Positions 55,736-64,000 of a stretch of 64,000 nt of DNA are shown here, one piece after another. Numbering within the stretch: the first letter of the stretch is position 1; every line of letters begins with the position of its first letter. The notes below the pieces were generated by a model. The model saw nothing but the letters and a program-made list of their open reading frames with translations, was not told the DNA's origin and made no database searches. The translations under genes were made by a program, and so were the position numbers. Source of the stretch: Schaalia sp. ORNL0103. GTDB lineage: Bacteria > Actinomycetota > Actinomycetes > Actinomycetales > Actinomycetaceae. The stretch covers positions 1 to 64,000 of the forward strand of contig NZ_JAHXSA010000004.1 in the NCBI RefSeq assembly GCF_019429565.1, in the 5' to 3' direction.

Positions 55736-55968
55736 TGGTGTTTGTGCGGGGAAGTTCGTTGAGTATTTGACGAGATAGGCGTTCTTGTGCTGTTTGTGAG
55801 CGGCCCACAACTGTGTGTGGGGCGTGGTCGGCGGGACTCGGCGCGGTGCTACAGTGCGTGGTATCGGCGAGTGGCAAGCTCCGGGGCCCTCGCTCGACGC
55901 AAGTCAGTGCCCAGTCGTGGGTGCGTTTTCCCGGCGCGTGACGCGCATATCGATGAGGAGTGTTAAAG

Positions 55969-56673
55969 GTGCGGAAACGTCTCTACTCTCTGCTGGATGG
56001 TGATGGGGGAGCGGCGATGTGGTGCGGGCACGTCATGACCGTGCTCATTATCGCCAGCCTCCTTCCCCTGTGCTTCAAGGAATCCAGCCCCGTCCTCGAG
56101 ACAATCGAGTACGCCTGCGTCCTCGTGTTCATCGCCGACTATCTGGCACGATGGGCGACGGCGGATCTGAAGCTCGGCAAGGGCGCATTGTCGTTCCTGA
56201 TCTATCCCTTCACCCCCATGGCCGTCATCGACCTGCTGTCGATCCTGCCAGTCTTCAATGCCCTCAACGACGCGCCGCGCACGCTGCGAGTCCTCCGCCT
56301 GTTTCGGGCCCTGCGGCTGTTCAAGCTCATTCGCTACTCGAAGAGCGCCTCCGTCATCGCCGCCGTGTTCGAGAAAGAGAGGGAGGCGCTGCTCGCCGTC
56401 CTCGGCCTGGCCATCGGCTACATCCTCGTCAGCGCCCTCGCCATCTTTAACGTCGAGCCGGAAACCTTCAACACCTTCTTCGATGCCGTGTACTGGGCGG
56501 TCGTCTCCCTGACGACCGTCGGCTACGGCGACCTCTACCCCACCTCCGACGTGGGGCGTGCCATCGCCATGATCTCCTCGCTCATGGGCGTCGCCGTCGT
56601 TGCCCTGCCCTCGGGCATCCTCACGGCGGGCATGCTCGACGAGCTGCGCGGCGGCGGAGACGTCGGCGACTGA
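55969..56673 (+). CDS. Voltage-gated-type potassium channel subunit
   Basis: This 234-aa protein has six membrane spans. S4-like positive charges lie in RTLRVLRLFRALRLFKLIRY near residues 105-125, and the K+ selectivity filter TTVGYGDLYP near 186-195. The GTG at 55969 has GAGGAG 8 nt upstream. The tail is short, without an RCK domain. It follows the osmolyte-type operon divergently, which fits ion and osmotic homeostasis, although no direct link is shown. Confidence 0.93.
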   Translation: MRKRLYSLLDGDGGAAMWCGHVMTVLIIASLLPLCFKESSPVLETIEYACVLVFIADYLARWATADLKLGKGALSFLIYPFTPMAVIDLLSILPVFNALNDAPRTLRVLRLFRALRLFKLIRYSKSASVIAAVFEKEREALLAVLGLAIGYILVSALAIFNVEPETFNTFFDAVYWAVVSLTTVGYGDLYPTSDVGRAIAMISSLMGVAVVALPSGILTAGMLDELRGGGDVGD

Positions 56674-56690
56674 TGTGCATGGACTTTTGT

Positions 56691-58128
56691 GGCTCTTCGC
56701 ATTTGAGGGTGTAGGTGTTGTGGGCGGGGTTGGGCGTGTCGTGGCTGGGTAGGGGTCGAGGTCTTCCGATGATGGGGGTTCCTACACCGTCCATCTGAAA
56801 GACCTCGACATGGCCAATACTATCTTTGATCGCCCTGATCTGAGCGTGTTCACGCGCCTGGATGACCTGGGCCTAGAAGTGACGGGCCAGCGCGTTGAGG
56901 CAGACCATGCAGTGTTGGCGTGCCGTATTACGGGTGAGGACCGGTGGTGTCGACGCTGCGGGTGCCAGGGCATTTCTCGTGACACGGTGGTCAGGCGCTT
57001 AGCTCACGAGCCTTACGGGTGGCGTCCCACGATCTTGCATGTGAGCGTGCGCCGCTACCGGTGCGAGACGTGTGCTCACGTGTGGCGTCAAGACATGAGT
57101 CAAGCGGCCGATCCGCGCGCGAAGCTCTCGCGTGCGGCGGTGCGCTGGGCGCTGACGGGCCTGGTGGTCCACCATCTGACGGTGGCGCGCGTCGCCCAGG
57201 CCCTCGGTGTGTCCTGGAAGAGCCGCCAATACTGCTGTCCTGGCTGAAGGGGCGCGCCTGCTGATCAATGATCCAGCACGGTGTGAAGGCGTGCGTGTCA
57301 TTGGCGTGGATGAACACGTGTGGCGCCACACCCCCTACGGCGACAAATACGTCACCGTCATCTTGGACGTCACTCCCGTACGAGACCGTCGCGGTCCCTC
57401 CCGGCTCCTGGACATGGTCCCGGGCCGCTCCAAGCAGGTTTTCAAAACCTGGCTGGCCTCCCGCCCTGACACGTGGCGCGAACGCATTGAGATCGTCGCG
57501 ATGGATGGATTCACCGGGTTCAAAAGCGCAGCCGCTGAAGAACTCCCCGGCGCGAGGGCAGTCATGGACCCCTTCCATGTCGTGCACCTGGCTGGCAACG
57601 CCTTGGATGAGTGCCGCAGACGCATTCAGCAAGAACTCCACCACCGGCGCGGGCGTGCCACCGACCCCCTATACAAGGCCCGCAGGATGTTACACACCAG
57701 ATCCTGCCTGCTCACCCCACGCCAGCAGCACCAGATCCTCGACCTGTTCGCCAGCGATTACCACGTCGCCCTCGAAGTCACATGGAGCGTCTACCAGAAC
57801 ATCATCGACGCCTACCGCGCACCCGACACGGACGTGGGTAAGGCCCTGATGCAAGCCGAAATCAATACACTGACCTCCACACGCGTACCGAGGGGCCTAA
57901 CCGAGCTCATCACGCTGGGCAGGACACTCAAACGCCGAGCCGGGGACATCCTGGCCTACTTCGATCATCCCCACACCAGCAACGGTCCTACCGAAGCCAT
58001 CAACGGACGTCTCGAACACCTACGCGGATCCGCACTCGGACTTGCGAAACCTCACCAACTACATCACCCGAGCACTCCTCGAAACAGGAGGATTCAGACC
58101 CCAACTACACCCCCAATTATGAAGAGCC
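56691..58128 (+). mobile_element. ISL3-family insertion sequence, decayed copy
   Basis: A 1438-bp element with the same ends as the copy at 38889 (GGCTCTTCGCATTTGAGGGT at the left, AATTATGAAGAGCC at the right). The 8 bp on each side do not match, so the target duplication is lost. The internal transposase frame is broken. It lies between the K+ channel gene and a half-copy of the palindromic element. Confidence 0.93.
56810..58118 (+). pseudogene. ISL3-family transposase with two frameshifts
   Basis: Compared with the intact copy, one extra base near 57225 (in the helix-turn-helix-to-DDE linker, after VSWK) shifts the frame. A second extra base near 58043, after SALG, shifts it again near the C-terminus. 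The DDE residues are all still encoded between the shifts. It is otherwise close to the intact copy, so the mutations are recent or the copy was mobilised in trans. Confidence 0.92.
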
Positions 58129-58170
58129 GGAAATCCGGGCATTGCACTGACGATGATTGCGGTGCACCGG

Positions 58171-58190
58171 GGGAATTACGTGCGGAATTA
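58171..58190. repeat. half of a palindromic element
   Basis: GGGAATTACGTGCGGAATTA is the right terminus of the CACGTA-type element, but no left half is found nearby; the decayed IS lies 43 bp to the left. The IS may have inserted in, or been carried with, an element that was then partly deleted. Confidence 0.7.
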
Positions 58191-58199
58191 TGGGGATAA

Positions 58200-58263
58200 A
58201 CGAGGCCGGGGCCCGACCCACCCCTCACCGTGCGGTGAGCGAGTGGCCGAGCCCCGGCCTCGT
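58200..58263 (-). terminator. terminator-like hairpin built from two opposed ACGAGGCCGGGG words
   Basis: CGAGGCCGGGGC (58201-58212) pairs perfectly with 58251-58262, and the loop itself contains CTCACCG/CGGTGAG. It lies 17 nt past the stop of the permease gene on the minus strand. The stem is made by the short word that is over-represented across the window. Confidence 0.75.
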
Positions 58264-58279
58264 CAATGAACGCGTCAGA

Positions 58280-59653
58280 TCAGGCGTCAGCCTGCGGCGC
58301 GGGGGAGCGGTGGCGCTTCGAGTACGCCTCGCCCTCCAGCTCCGAACCAGACGGTGCGGACGCGGGCGACGCCGCCTCCAGGTTCGTGCCACGCAGCTTC
58401 GAGATCAGGCGCATGCCGTGGTAGATCAGCAGAGCGGCGGCCGTGCCCAGCGCGATGCCGCCGAAGGTCATGTCGCCGACAACCCACGTGAAGTTTGCGA
58501 TCGCGACGATCAGGGCGACCGCGGCGGTGTTCAGGTTCACCGGGTTGGAGAAGTCGACGCGGTTCTGCACCCAGATGCGAACGCCCAGCATGCCGATCAT
58601 GCCGTACAGGACCGTGCCCGCGCCGCCGAGGACGGCGTGAGGGATCGCCTCAATGAGGGCCCCGAACTTCGGCAGCATCGACAGGGCGAGCGCGACGCAC
58701 GCCGCGACCACGTAGGCCGCCGTCGAGTAGACGCGGGTCGCCGCCATGACGCCGATGTTCTCGGCGTAGGTGGTCGTGCCCGAACCGCCGCCGCTGCCGG
58801 CCAGCATCGTGGAGACGCCGTCCGCCATGAGCGCGCGGCCCGTCACGTCGTCCAGGTTCTCGCCCGTCATCGCGGACACGGACTTCACGTGGCCGACGTT
58901 CTCGGCGACCAGGACGAAGACGACCGGCAGGAACAGGCCGAGCGTCGACACAGAGAAGGCGGGGGTGTGGAACTGGGGGAAGCCGAACCAAGCGGCCTCG
59001 CCGACGCCAGAGAAGTCAACCTGACCCTGAAGAACCGCGGCCACGTAGCCGATCAGCACGCCGATGAGGATCGAGAGGCGGCCGAGGATGCCCTTGAAGA
59101 GGACGGTCACGAGGCAGATCGACACGATCGTCACGACCGCGGTGATCGGGCCTTCCTGGACCCACTTCCACGCGGCAGGTGCCAGGTTCAGGCCGATGAG
59201 CGCCACGATTGAGCCCGTCACCACGGGAGGCATGGCAGCGTCAATCCAGCGCACGCCCGCGAAGTGGACGATCAGGCCGACGAGGGCGAGCGTCGCGCCC
59301 ACCGCAATGATGCCGCCGAGCGCGTAAGGAGCGCCCAGAGATGCTGTCACTGCCTGGATCGGCGCGATCAGTGCGAACGAGGAACCCAGGTACGAGGGCA
59401 GACGGCCCGCCGTAATCAGGAAGAACAGCAGGGTGCCGATCGCGGTGAAAAAAAGCGTTGTCGACGGGGGGAAACCTGTCAACAACGGAACAAGGAAGGT
59501 CGCGCCGCACATTGCGACCACGTGCTGGGCGCCAATGCCGATAGTGCGCGGCCACGAGAGTCGTTCATTCGGAAGGACGACGTCGCCGGGATTAATGGAC
59601 GTGCCGTTACCGTGAAGCTTCCAACGGAACAGCGAGGTCTTCGTTTCGCTCAT
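58280..59653 (-). CDS. Uracil/xanthine permease (NCS2 family)
   Basis: This 457-aa protein has about 14 spans. It shows the NCS2 motifs AQHVVAMCGATFLVPLLTGF, GEAAWFGFPQFHTPAF, VLVAENVGHVKSVSAMTGEN and the proton/substrate-site segment GSGGGSGTTTYAENIGVMA, typical of the UraA branch. The ATG at 59653 begins MSETKTSLFRW; the open frame upstream runs into the tRNA and repeats and is not coding. Uracil is the likeliest substrate. Confidence 0.93.
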   Translation of the reverse strand: MSETKTSLFRWKLHGNGTSINPGDVVLPNERLSWPRTIGIGAQHVVAMCGATFLVPLLTGFPPSTTLFFTAIGTLLFFLITAGRLPSYLGSSFALIAPIQAVTASLGAPYALGGIIAVGATLALVGLIVHFAGVRWIDAAMPPVVTGSIVALIGLNLAPAAWKWVQEGPITAVVTIVSICLVTVLFKGILGRLSILIGVLIGYVAAVLQGQVDFSGVGEAAWFGFPQFHTPAFSVSTLGLFLPVVFVLVAENVGHVKSVSAMTGENLDDVTGRALMADGVSTMLAGSGGGSGTTTYAENIGVMAATRVYSTAAYVVAACVALALSMLPKFGALIEAIPHAVLGGAGTVLYGMIGMLGVRIWVQNRVDFSNPVNLNTAAVALIVAIANFTWVVGDMTFGGIALGTAAALLIYHGMRLISKLRGTNLEAASPASAPSGSELEGEAYSKRHRSPAPQADA

Positions 59654-59812
59654 AAGCGTACAAATCCGATCAGTTGATGGGCGGGATGGCCGTACCGGTC
59701 GGAATAACAGGGTAGCGCGTCCGCCCCCGTCCCCGCAGGTTTCGCCACGCCTAAACCCCTCCAGTGGGCAAAGTGTGGTGCATGCCCCTCCCGTTATGGA
59801 ATAGTGGAGCAC

Positions 59813-60259
59813 ATGAGTCAGCCGTCCTCGAACATCGCCCCCACCGTCTCGAGCGTGCCCTGGGCGACCCCGGATGCGACCTCGTCGATGGATGCGCCGG
59901 GCGACCGCTTCGGATACGCGCCGGGCCGCCTTCGCGTCCCCAGCGCCGACCTCTCGGGGCCCACGTTCCCCGGGACGCAGTACGTGGACGTTGCTGCGAT
60001 CTTCGCCGACGGCGGCTACAACTCGCCCAAGCCGATTGGGAATCCCCTCGCGAAGGCTGCCCTGTGGGTCAGCGTCTTCGGAATTTTCTTCATTCCGGTG
60101 ATCGTCTCGGTCGTCCTCGCGATTATCGCCCTCGTGCAGGCGCAAAACCTGCCCGGCCGCGTCGGTGCGCGCGAAGCCATCGCAGCGCTCGCTTTCAATG
60201 GCATCCTGATCGGCGGCGCCGTGATCTTCTATCTGATTGGCCTCTCTGGGCTCTTCTAA
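59813..60259 (+). CDS. DUF4190-type small membrane protein
   Basis: This 148-aa protein has a soluble, proline-rich N-terminal half and two membrane spans (ALWVSVFGIFFIPVIVSVVLAII and ALAFNGILIGGAVIFYLIG) joined by VQAQNLPGRVGAREA. This matches DUF4190 in arrangement. GGAG lies 4 nt before the ATG at 59813. Function is unknown. It precedes tRNA-Ser. Confidence 0.82.
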   Translation: MSQPSSNIAPTVSSVPWATPDATSSMDAPGDRFGYAPGRLRVPSADLSGPTFPGTQYVDVAAIFADGGYNSPKPIGNPLAKAALWVSVFGIFFIPVIVSVVLAIIALVQAQNLPGRVGAREAIAALAFNGILIGGAVIFYLIGLSGLF

Positions 60260-60349
60260 GGGTTTCGTGCCGCGCTGTGACCTGCTCCATTGGCCAGGAT
60301 TGGCGCTGAGAGCCTTTTGTCGCTTATGATTGTTCGGCACGATGTGCAC

Positions 60350-60437
60350 GGAGGATTCGCCTAGTGGCCTATGGCGCACGCTTGGAAAGCGTGTTGGGTG
60401 CAAGCCCTCGGGGGTTCGAATCCCCCATCCTCCGCCA
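60350..60437 (+). tRNA. tRNA-Ser (GGA)
   Basis: An 88-nt class II tRNA including an encoded CCA. Acceptor GGAGGAT pairs with ATCCTCC, the anticodon loop is CTTGGAAAG (anticodon GGA), there is a long variable arm, and the T arm GGGGGTTCGAATCCCCC is perfect. Confidence 0.97.
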
Positions 60438-60442
60438 CCGGA

Positions 60443-60473
60443 CCCCGGGACCTGTTGAGGTTCCGGGGTTTTT
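60443..60473 (+). terminator. terminator after tRNA-Ser
   Basis: CCCCGGGACC pairs with GGTTCCGGGG and is followed by TTTTT, starting 6 nt after the tRNA. Confidence 0.88.
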
Positions 60474-60479
60474 GTTGCC

Positions 60480-60770
60480 TCTGGCGTCGCTTGTGTTGCT
60501 TGTGGTGCCGCTGGTGTTCCGGGCGCCGTCGGGCCCAGCCACTGTGTGTGCCGCTGGGCGGCGGCCCGCCCGCGAGCCGTCCGCGCCGCGAGCTTCGCTC
60601 GGCGCGTCGTCTCGAAGCCCGGCCAGGCCCCGCCACCGCCCACGGGCACCGCAGCCAGGCCCTCCGGCCCCTCCGGCGCCCTCCACACCAGTGGGGCCTT
60701 GTCGACTGGTGGTACCCGGCGCGTCGTCTCGATGCCCGGCCAGGCCTCGCGTCCCTCATCGCTGGGTCCA
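60480..60770. repeat. GC-rich modular intergenic repeat patch
   Basis: Contains GTGTTCCGGGCGCCGTCGGG, GCGAGCTTCGCTCGGCGCGT and CTCCACACCAGTGGGGCC modules. The segment near 60604-60690 is almost identical to bases 1-85 of the window. Confidence 0.7.
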
Positions 60771-60775
60771 CCACC

Positions 60776-60888
60776 AATTTCGCATGCAATTCCGTCGCGA
60801 CTCTTTCAAACCATGAAGTCACAGCGTTGGAATTGCAAGGTTTTCGCGCTGTGTTGATTCTTCGTCCAGTCGAATTGCCTGCGGAATT
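60776..60888. repeat. palindromic element, GCATGC subtype
   Basis: Begins AATTTCGCATGCAATTCC and ends CGAATTGCCTGCGGAATT, with a core CTCTTTCAAACCATGAAGTC and GTTGGAATTGCAAGGTTTT. The right end is slightly degenerate. Confidence 0.87.
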
Positions 60889-61011
60889 AGTAGAGCCGAT
60901 CCCCACCACCACCCACACCCCCTCGCAAAGGTGCCACCGGTTTCACCAAGGTGCGCAAAGTCCGGGCACTAGCACTTCCTATTTCACAATAAGACGCGTC
61001 GAGTGATCTGA

Positions 61012-61186
61012 ATGAAAGAAATACCGCCCCGGCACTGCACGAGAACGTACTCTCACAGGCCGCATGAAAGAAAAATCGCCCCTGCTCATCAAAGATCGGC
61101 AGAAATAGGAGATTTTGAGCGTGCTGGGGCGATGAAAGTTTCATAACACCCCATGTCTCATGAAGCGGGGGCGGTTTTTCTTTCAG
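61012..61186. repeat. repeat cluster with possible RNA structure
   Basis: The words ATGAAAGAAATACCGCCCCG (61012) and ATGAAAGAAAAATCGCCCCT (61064) are near copies. The inverse GCGGGGGCGGTTTTTCTTTC at about 61165-61184 can pair with either. The region 60889-61290 has no gene. The alternating pairing could form switch-like terminator structures on the minus strand, where GGGGCG is followed by a T-rich run, but no RNA family is recognised. Confidence 0.45.
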
Positions 61187-61291
61187 CCCTCCATCCGCAT
61201 CCACGCCCCCCGCGAAGGCTCGCCTGCGACGCACCATCTGGGCCACGACAACACACAACGTCCCTGCGTGTCGCCGCGTACGGATGGGCAT

Positions 61292-61318
61292 GAAAAAAGC
61301 ACTCCCGAAGGAGTGCTT
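61292..61318 (-). terminator. terminator after tRNA-Arg
   Basis: On the minus strand AAGCACTCC pairs with GGAGTGCTT and is followed by TTTTTTC, about 50 nt past the tRNA. Confidence 0.9.
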
Positions 61319-61368
61319 GGCAGAAATGCAGAACCCCCACCGGTGGATCGCACCGAGGGGGGCCGCTG

Positions 61369-61441
61369 CGCGCCCGGAGGGACTCGAACCCCCAACCTTC
61401 TGAACCGTAATCAGATGCTCTATCCATTGAGCTACGGGCGC
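61369..61441 (-). tRNA. tRNA-Arg (ACG)
   Basis: A 73-nt tRNA with acceptor GCGCCCG/CGGGCGC, D-loop AGCTCAATGGATAGAGC, anticodon stem-loop CTGATTACGGTTCAG (anticodon ACG) and T arm GGGGGTTCGAGTCCCTC. CCA is not encoded. The ACG anticodon needs deamination to inosine to read CGU/CGC/CGA. Confidence 0.97.
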
Positions 61442-61562
61442 TTGCCGTTTGGCTGGGTATAAGCTTACACGCTCTTCGCCGGGATGCAAAATCAAGAGCT
61501 ATGGCCTGAACCACATCGAAGAAAAGCATCCTGCAGTCGACCAAGATCGAGCAGCATATACA

Positions 61563-61657
61563 AAGATCCTCCGCGCACCCGGCAGCGCACCCTTATCCTT
61601 GCTGCATTCCTGCCCTGGGGAGGTTCGGATGATACCGTCACGCGGAGGACCGGCCCC
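61563..61657 (-). ncRNA. ffs: Signal recognition particle RNA (small 4.5S type)
   Basis: The minus strand shows the SRP apical domain CCCAGGGCAGGAATGCAGCA, with a GGAA tetraloop and the asymmetric internal loop that bind Ffh. A basal stem GTCCTCCGCG pairs with CGCGGAGGAT. The total of about 95 nt matches bacterial 4.5S RNA. It scaffolds co-translational delivery of membrane proteins. Ends are approximate; GGGGGCCGG is the likely 5' end. Confidence 0.88.
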
Positions 61658-61865
61658 CAGCATACACGTTTTCGCCCTGCGCGCGCAGCTGCGAATCGGC
61701 CACCATGGGACGCGGCGACGTCGTCAAGGTTTCACCCCCTCACTCAGCTGCGACAACCGCAACATGCCCACACCCCACGCATACCGCTCACACCACGATC
61801 GTTACACACGCTTAAGGACTGACCAGGCGCCACCAACCCACGGCGAGCAGACCTACCCTGAGACT

Positions 61866-62429
61866 ATGAGCGACATCATCATTCCTGGCATCGGCTCACT
61901 GGAGCCGGCACCCGCACTGGACCATCTCGATCTGCTCGCCCCACCCGTCGCCGCTGCACTGACCGCGCTGGCCGAGCGCGGGGTGGCCACGGCCTCGTCG
62001 GCACTGGTTGTCGCGATCGACCCGGAGCTCGCGGACACGGAGGTCATGACGCGCGAGTTCGGCATGGACCTGGCGCTGTCGTCGAACTGCATCCTGGTGG
62101 CCGGCAAGCGCGCCGGCGAGGAGCGGATCGCGGCGTGCGTCGTGCGCGCGACGACGAACGCGGACGTCAACCACGTCGTGAAGAAGCGCCTCGACGTGCG
62201 CAAGGCGAGTTTCTGGCCGCAGGAACGCGCGGTCGAGGCCTCGGGCATGGAGTACGGCGGCATCACGCCGGTGGGCGTACCCGGCTCATGGCGGCTCCTG
62301 ATCGACTCGGCGTGCGCGGTCGGATGGAGCTGCATCGGCTCGGGCCTGCGCCGCTCGAAGCTCTTTGTGACGGGCGAGGTCCTGGCTGCGCTCCCGGGTG
62401 CAGAGATCGTCGAAGGCCTCGGAGTCTAA
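61866..62429 (+). CDS. YbaK/ProX-type aminoacyl-tRNA deacylase domain protein
   Basis: This 187-aa protein has the fold's hallmarks: VKKRLDVRKASF with the conserved lysine that binds tRNA, the MEYGGITPVGVPGSW loop and the closing GSGLRRSKLFVTGEVLAAL. Family members hydrolyse mischarged aminoacyl-tRNAs such as Cys- or Ala-tRNAPro. The start at 61866 lies 6 nt after TACCCT (61854-61859), so the message is probably leaderless. The region 61658-61853 shows no gene. Confidence 0.9.
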   Translation: MSDIIIPGIGSLEPAPALDHLDLLAPPVAAALTALAERGVATASSALVVAIDPELADTEVMTREFGMDLALSSNCILVAGKRAGEERIAACVVRATTNADVNHVVKKRLDVRKASFWPQERAVEASGMEYGGITPVGVPGSWRLLIDSACAVGWSCIGSGLRRSKLFVTGEVLAALPGAEIVEGLGV

Positions 62430-62494
62430 GGGGGACGAGGCCTGGGCTCAGCAGCTCGGGACCACCCGATTGCCGACCGATGCGCACAGCATCA

Positions 62495-62815
62495 CAAGTG
62501 CCGCCGGTGTGGAGGGCGCCGGAGGGCCCGGCTGCGGTGCCCGTGGGCGGTGGCGGTGCCTGGCCGGGCTAGTCCAAGCAACACAAGTGCCGCCGGTGTG
62601 GAGGGCTCCGGAGGGACCTGCCGCGGTGCCGGTGGGCGGCGGCGGGGCCTGGCCGGGCTTCGAGACGACGCGCCGAGCGAAGCTCGCAGCGCGGACGGCT
62701 CGCGGGCGGGCCGCCGCCCACGGGCACACACAGCAGCCCGGCCCCACAGCCAAGCCCTCCGGCGCCCGGAACACCCGTGGGGCCACACAGCCACACGGCA
62801 CGCCAGCTAGGCATA
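62495..62815. repeat. GC-rich modular intergenic repeat patch, inverted
   Basis: Carries the same modules as the 32150 patch in reverse orientation, including CTAGTCCAAGCAACACAAGT and CGAAGCTCGCAGCGCGGACG. The CGGAACACCCGTGGGGCCAC end matches the patches at 5390 and 46020. No gene is supported. Confidence 0.75.
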
Positions 62816-62816
62816 A

Positions 62817-62850
62817 CAAAACCGCCCGGCCCCAATGGGGCCGGGCGGCA
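62817..62850 (-). terminator. terminator after tRNA-Ser (CGA)
   Basis: CCGCCCGGCCCC pairs perfectly with GGGGCCGGGCGG across a 3-nt loop and is followed on the minus strand by TTTTGTTATG, just past the tRNA. Confidence 0.9.
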
Positions 62851-62854
62851 GTGG

Positions 62855-62941
62855 CGGTAGCGCTGGGATTTGAACCCAGGGTGGCTGTGACACCACACAG
62901 CATTTCGAGTGCTGCACCTTCGGCCGCTCGGACACGCTACC
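62855..62941 (-). tRNA. tRNA-Ser (CGA)
   Basis: An 87-nt class II tRNA with acceptor GGTAGCG/CGCTACC, anticodon loop ACTCGAAAT (anticodon CGA), a long variable arm and T arm CTGGGTTCAAATCCCAG. CCA is not encoded. Confidence 0.97.
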
Positions 62942-63190
62942 TTACCCGGATACTCTACTACACCCTCCCCCTGCGCGCGCAAATCGACCGGGCGTGCTGG
63001 GAGGAGGGCCACACAGCAGCCTGGGAGCAGGGCCACAACCCCGAAAGTTCACACGGAACAAGCAAAACAAGCGCAACCTCGGCATTTAGAACGGTTGAAT
63101 ACGAGATTAAGTAACCGCATACCATTCACGCTCACTCATAAATGCACTACTCTTGCAGGGTATCTATTCAAGGCAGCGAAAGGATTTTTC

Positions 63191-64000
63191 GTGTCTGCGC
63201 CAAACGCGACGAAGCAAACGTCGCTCAAAGAACTGACCCTCCGCGGCATCATCCTCGGCGGCATTATTACGCTGCTGTTCACGGCCGCGAACGTCTACCT
63301 GGGTCTGAAGGTCGGCTTGACGTTTGCGACGTCGATCCCGGCAGCCGTCATCTCGATGGCGGTTCTGCGCTTCTGGGGCGACCACACGGTCCAGGAGAAC
63401 AACATCGTCCAGACCATCGCTTCGGCGGCCGGCACGCTGTCGGCGGTCATCTTCGTTCTCCCCGGCCTCGTGATTGTCGGCTGGTGGAGCGGTTTCCCCT
63501 ACTGGGAGACCATGTTTGTGTGTGCGGTCGGCGGTGCGCTGGGCGTCATGTACTCGATCCCCCTGCGCCGTGCGCTCGTGACCGGCTCGGACCTGCCCTA
63601 CCCGGAGGGCGTGGCAGGCGCTGAGATTCTGAAGGTCGGCGACGCCCAGGATGCGGGCGAGGACAACAAGCGTGGCCTCCTGGCCATCACGTGGGGCGCC
63701 CTCGCCTCGGCCACGATGGCGCTTCTGGGCTACATGAAGGTCGTGGCCTCCGAGGTTGGTACGGCCTTCAAGATTGGCTCGACGGGCACGATGATTTCCA
63801 CCTCCCTGTCCCTCGCTCTGATCGGCGTGGGCCACCTGGTCGGTATGACGGTCGGCATCGCGATGCTGATCGGCATGGTCACCTCCTACGGTGTCCTGCT
63901 GCCCCTGTACGCGAATGGCCAGCTGGATGGCGCTGAGGACCTGACCTCGGCCCTGTCCACGGTCTTCAAGTCGGACGTGCGCTTCATCGGTGCGGGCGTC
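63191..64000 (+). CDS. OPT-family oligopeptide transporter, N-terminal part
   Basis: The first 270 codons of an OPT transporter, cut by the window edge. It shows the family start ELTLRGIILGGIITLLFTAANVYLGLKVGLTFATSIPAAVISM, the NNIVQTIASAAGTLSAVIF segment and SDLPYPEGVAGAEILKVG. Family members take up oligopeptides or metal chelates through about 12-16 spans. The GTG start has AAAGGA about 7 nt upstream. The 250-bp gap upstream has an AT-rich stretch near 63050-63160 that probably holds its promoter. One ACGAGGCCGGGG word lies in the gene at 63460. Confidence 0.92.
   Translation, partial: MSAPNATKQTSLKELTLRGIILGGIITLLFTAANVYLGLKVGLTFATSIPAAVISMAVLRFWGDHTVQENNIVQTIASAAGTLSAVIFVLPGLVIVGWWSGFPYWETMFVCAVGGALGVMYSIPLRRALVTGSDLPYPEGVAGAEILKVGDAQDAGEDNKRGLLAITWGALASATMALLGYMKVVASEVGTAFKIGSTGTMISTSLSLALIGVGHLVGMTVGIAMLIGMVTSYGVLLPLYANGQLDGAEDLTSALSTVFKSDVRFIGAGV

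Noticed and set aside
60889-61290. Possible tmRNA or 6S RNA
   Set aside because: No tRNA-like ends or tag-coding frame, and no long rod with a central bubble could be traced.

Overview
The window is high-GC DNA from an actinobacterium. The gene content suggests an oral or mucosal Actinomyces/Schaalia-type organism: a sortase-assembled fimbrial locus, a fused CcdA-thioredoxin protein, DUF559 proteins, a proteobacterial-style large HrpA helicase with relatives in actinobacteria, an actinobacterial-type SRP RNA, and several promoters that imply leaderless mRNAs. This assignment is an inference from gene content; no rRNA is present to confirm it.

Layout: 1-2 kb holds an AbiEi-like/DUF559 gene between two 83-bp direct repeats. 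2-7.2 kb holds a MacB/FtsX-type ABC exporter and L-serine dehydratase. 8.3-17 kb is the fimbrial locus: a large tip-like surface protein, a shaft pilin, a class C sortase and a second tip-like paralog. 17-19.5 kb holds MTA/SAH nucleosidase, a low-molecular-weight phosphatase and a second DUF559 gene. 19.7-31 kb is mostly on the minus strand: CcdA-thioredoxin, a nucleoside-kinase-like protein, a purine phosphoribosyltransferase, a SprT-like protein, HrpA, an ADP-ribosylglycohydrolase, a YtxH-like protein and a ferritin-like/VIT1 protein. 31-38 kb holds a hydrolase, a PfkB kinase, a TRIC channel, an APC permease, an HNH nuclease and a VanZ protein.

38.1-41.6 kb is an AT-rich insertion bounded by two 158-bp copies of the vanZ 3' end. 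It carries an HExxH metalloprotease-like gene split by an ISL3-family element that left an 8-bp target duplication. Immediately beyond it is a Doc/ribbon-helix-helix toxin-antitoxin pair. 42-46 kb is an ABC exporter plus LuxR-type two-component operon. 46-52 kb is an oligopeptide ABC uptake operon. 52-55.7 kb is a compact MarR-led glycine betaine/choline-type uptake operon in which all five genes overlap by 4 nt. Then come a K+ channel, a second and decayed ISL3 copy, a uracil/xanthine permease, a DUF4190 protein, tRNA-Ser(GGA), tRNA-Arg(ACG), SRP RNA, a YbaK-type deacylase, tRNA-Ser(CGA) and the start of an OPT transporter.

The spaces between genes are densely colonised by repeats. There are ten full copies and one half copy of a roughly 100-120 bp palindromic element with termini resembling TCGCACGTAATTCCC or TCGCATGCAATTCCC. 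There are seven patches of modular GC-rich repeat, and a pair of 83-bp hairpin repeats. A short word, ACGAGGCCGGGG, occurs 15 times by hand count on both strands, in genes and between them, which is far above chance. The most notable observations are the vanZ-bounded island with its interrupted protease gene, the association of both DUF559 genes with flanking repeat pairs, and the over-represented short word.
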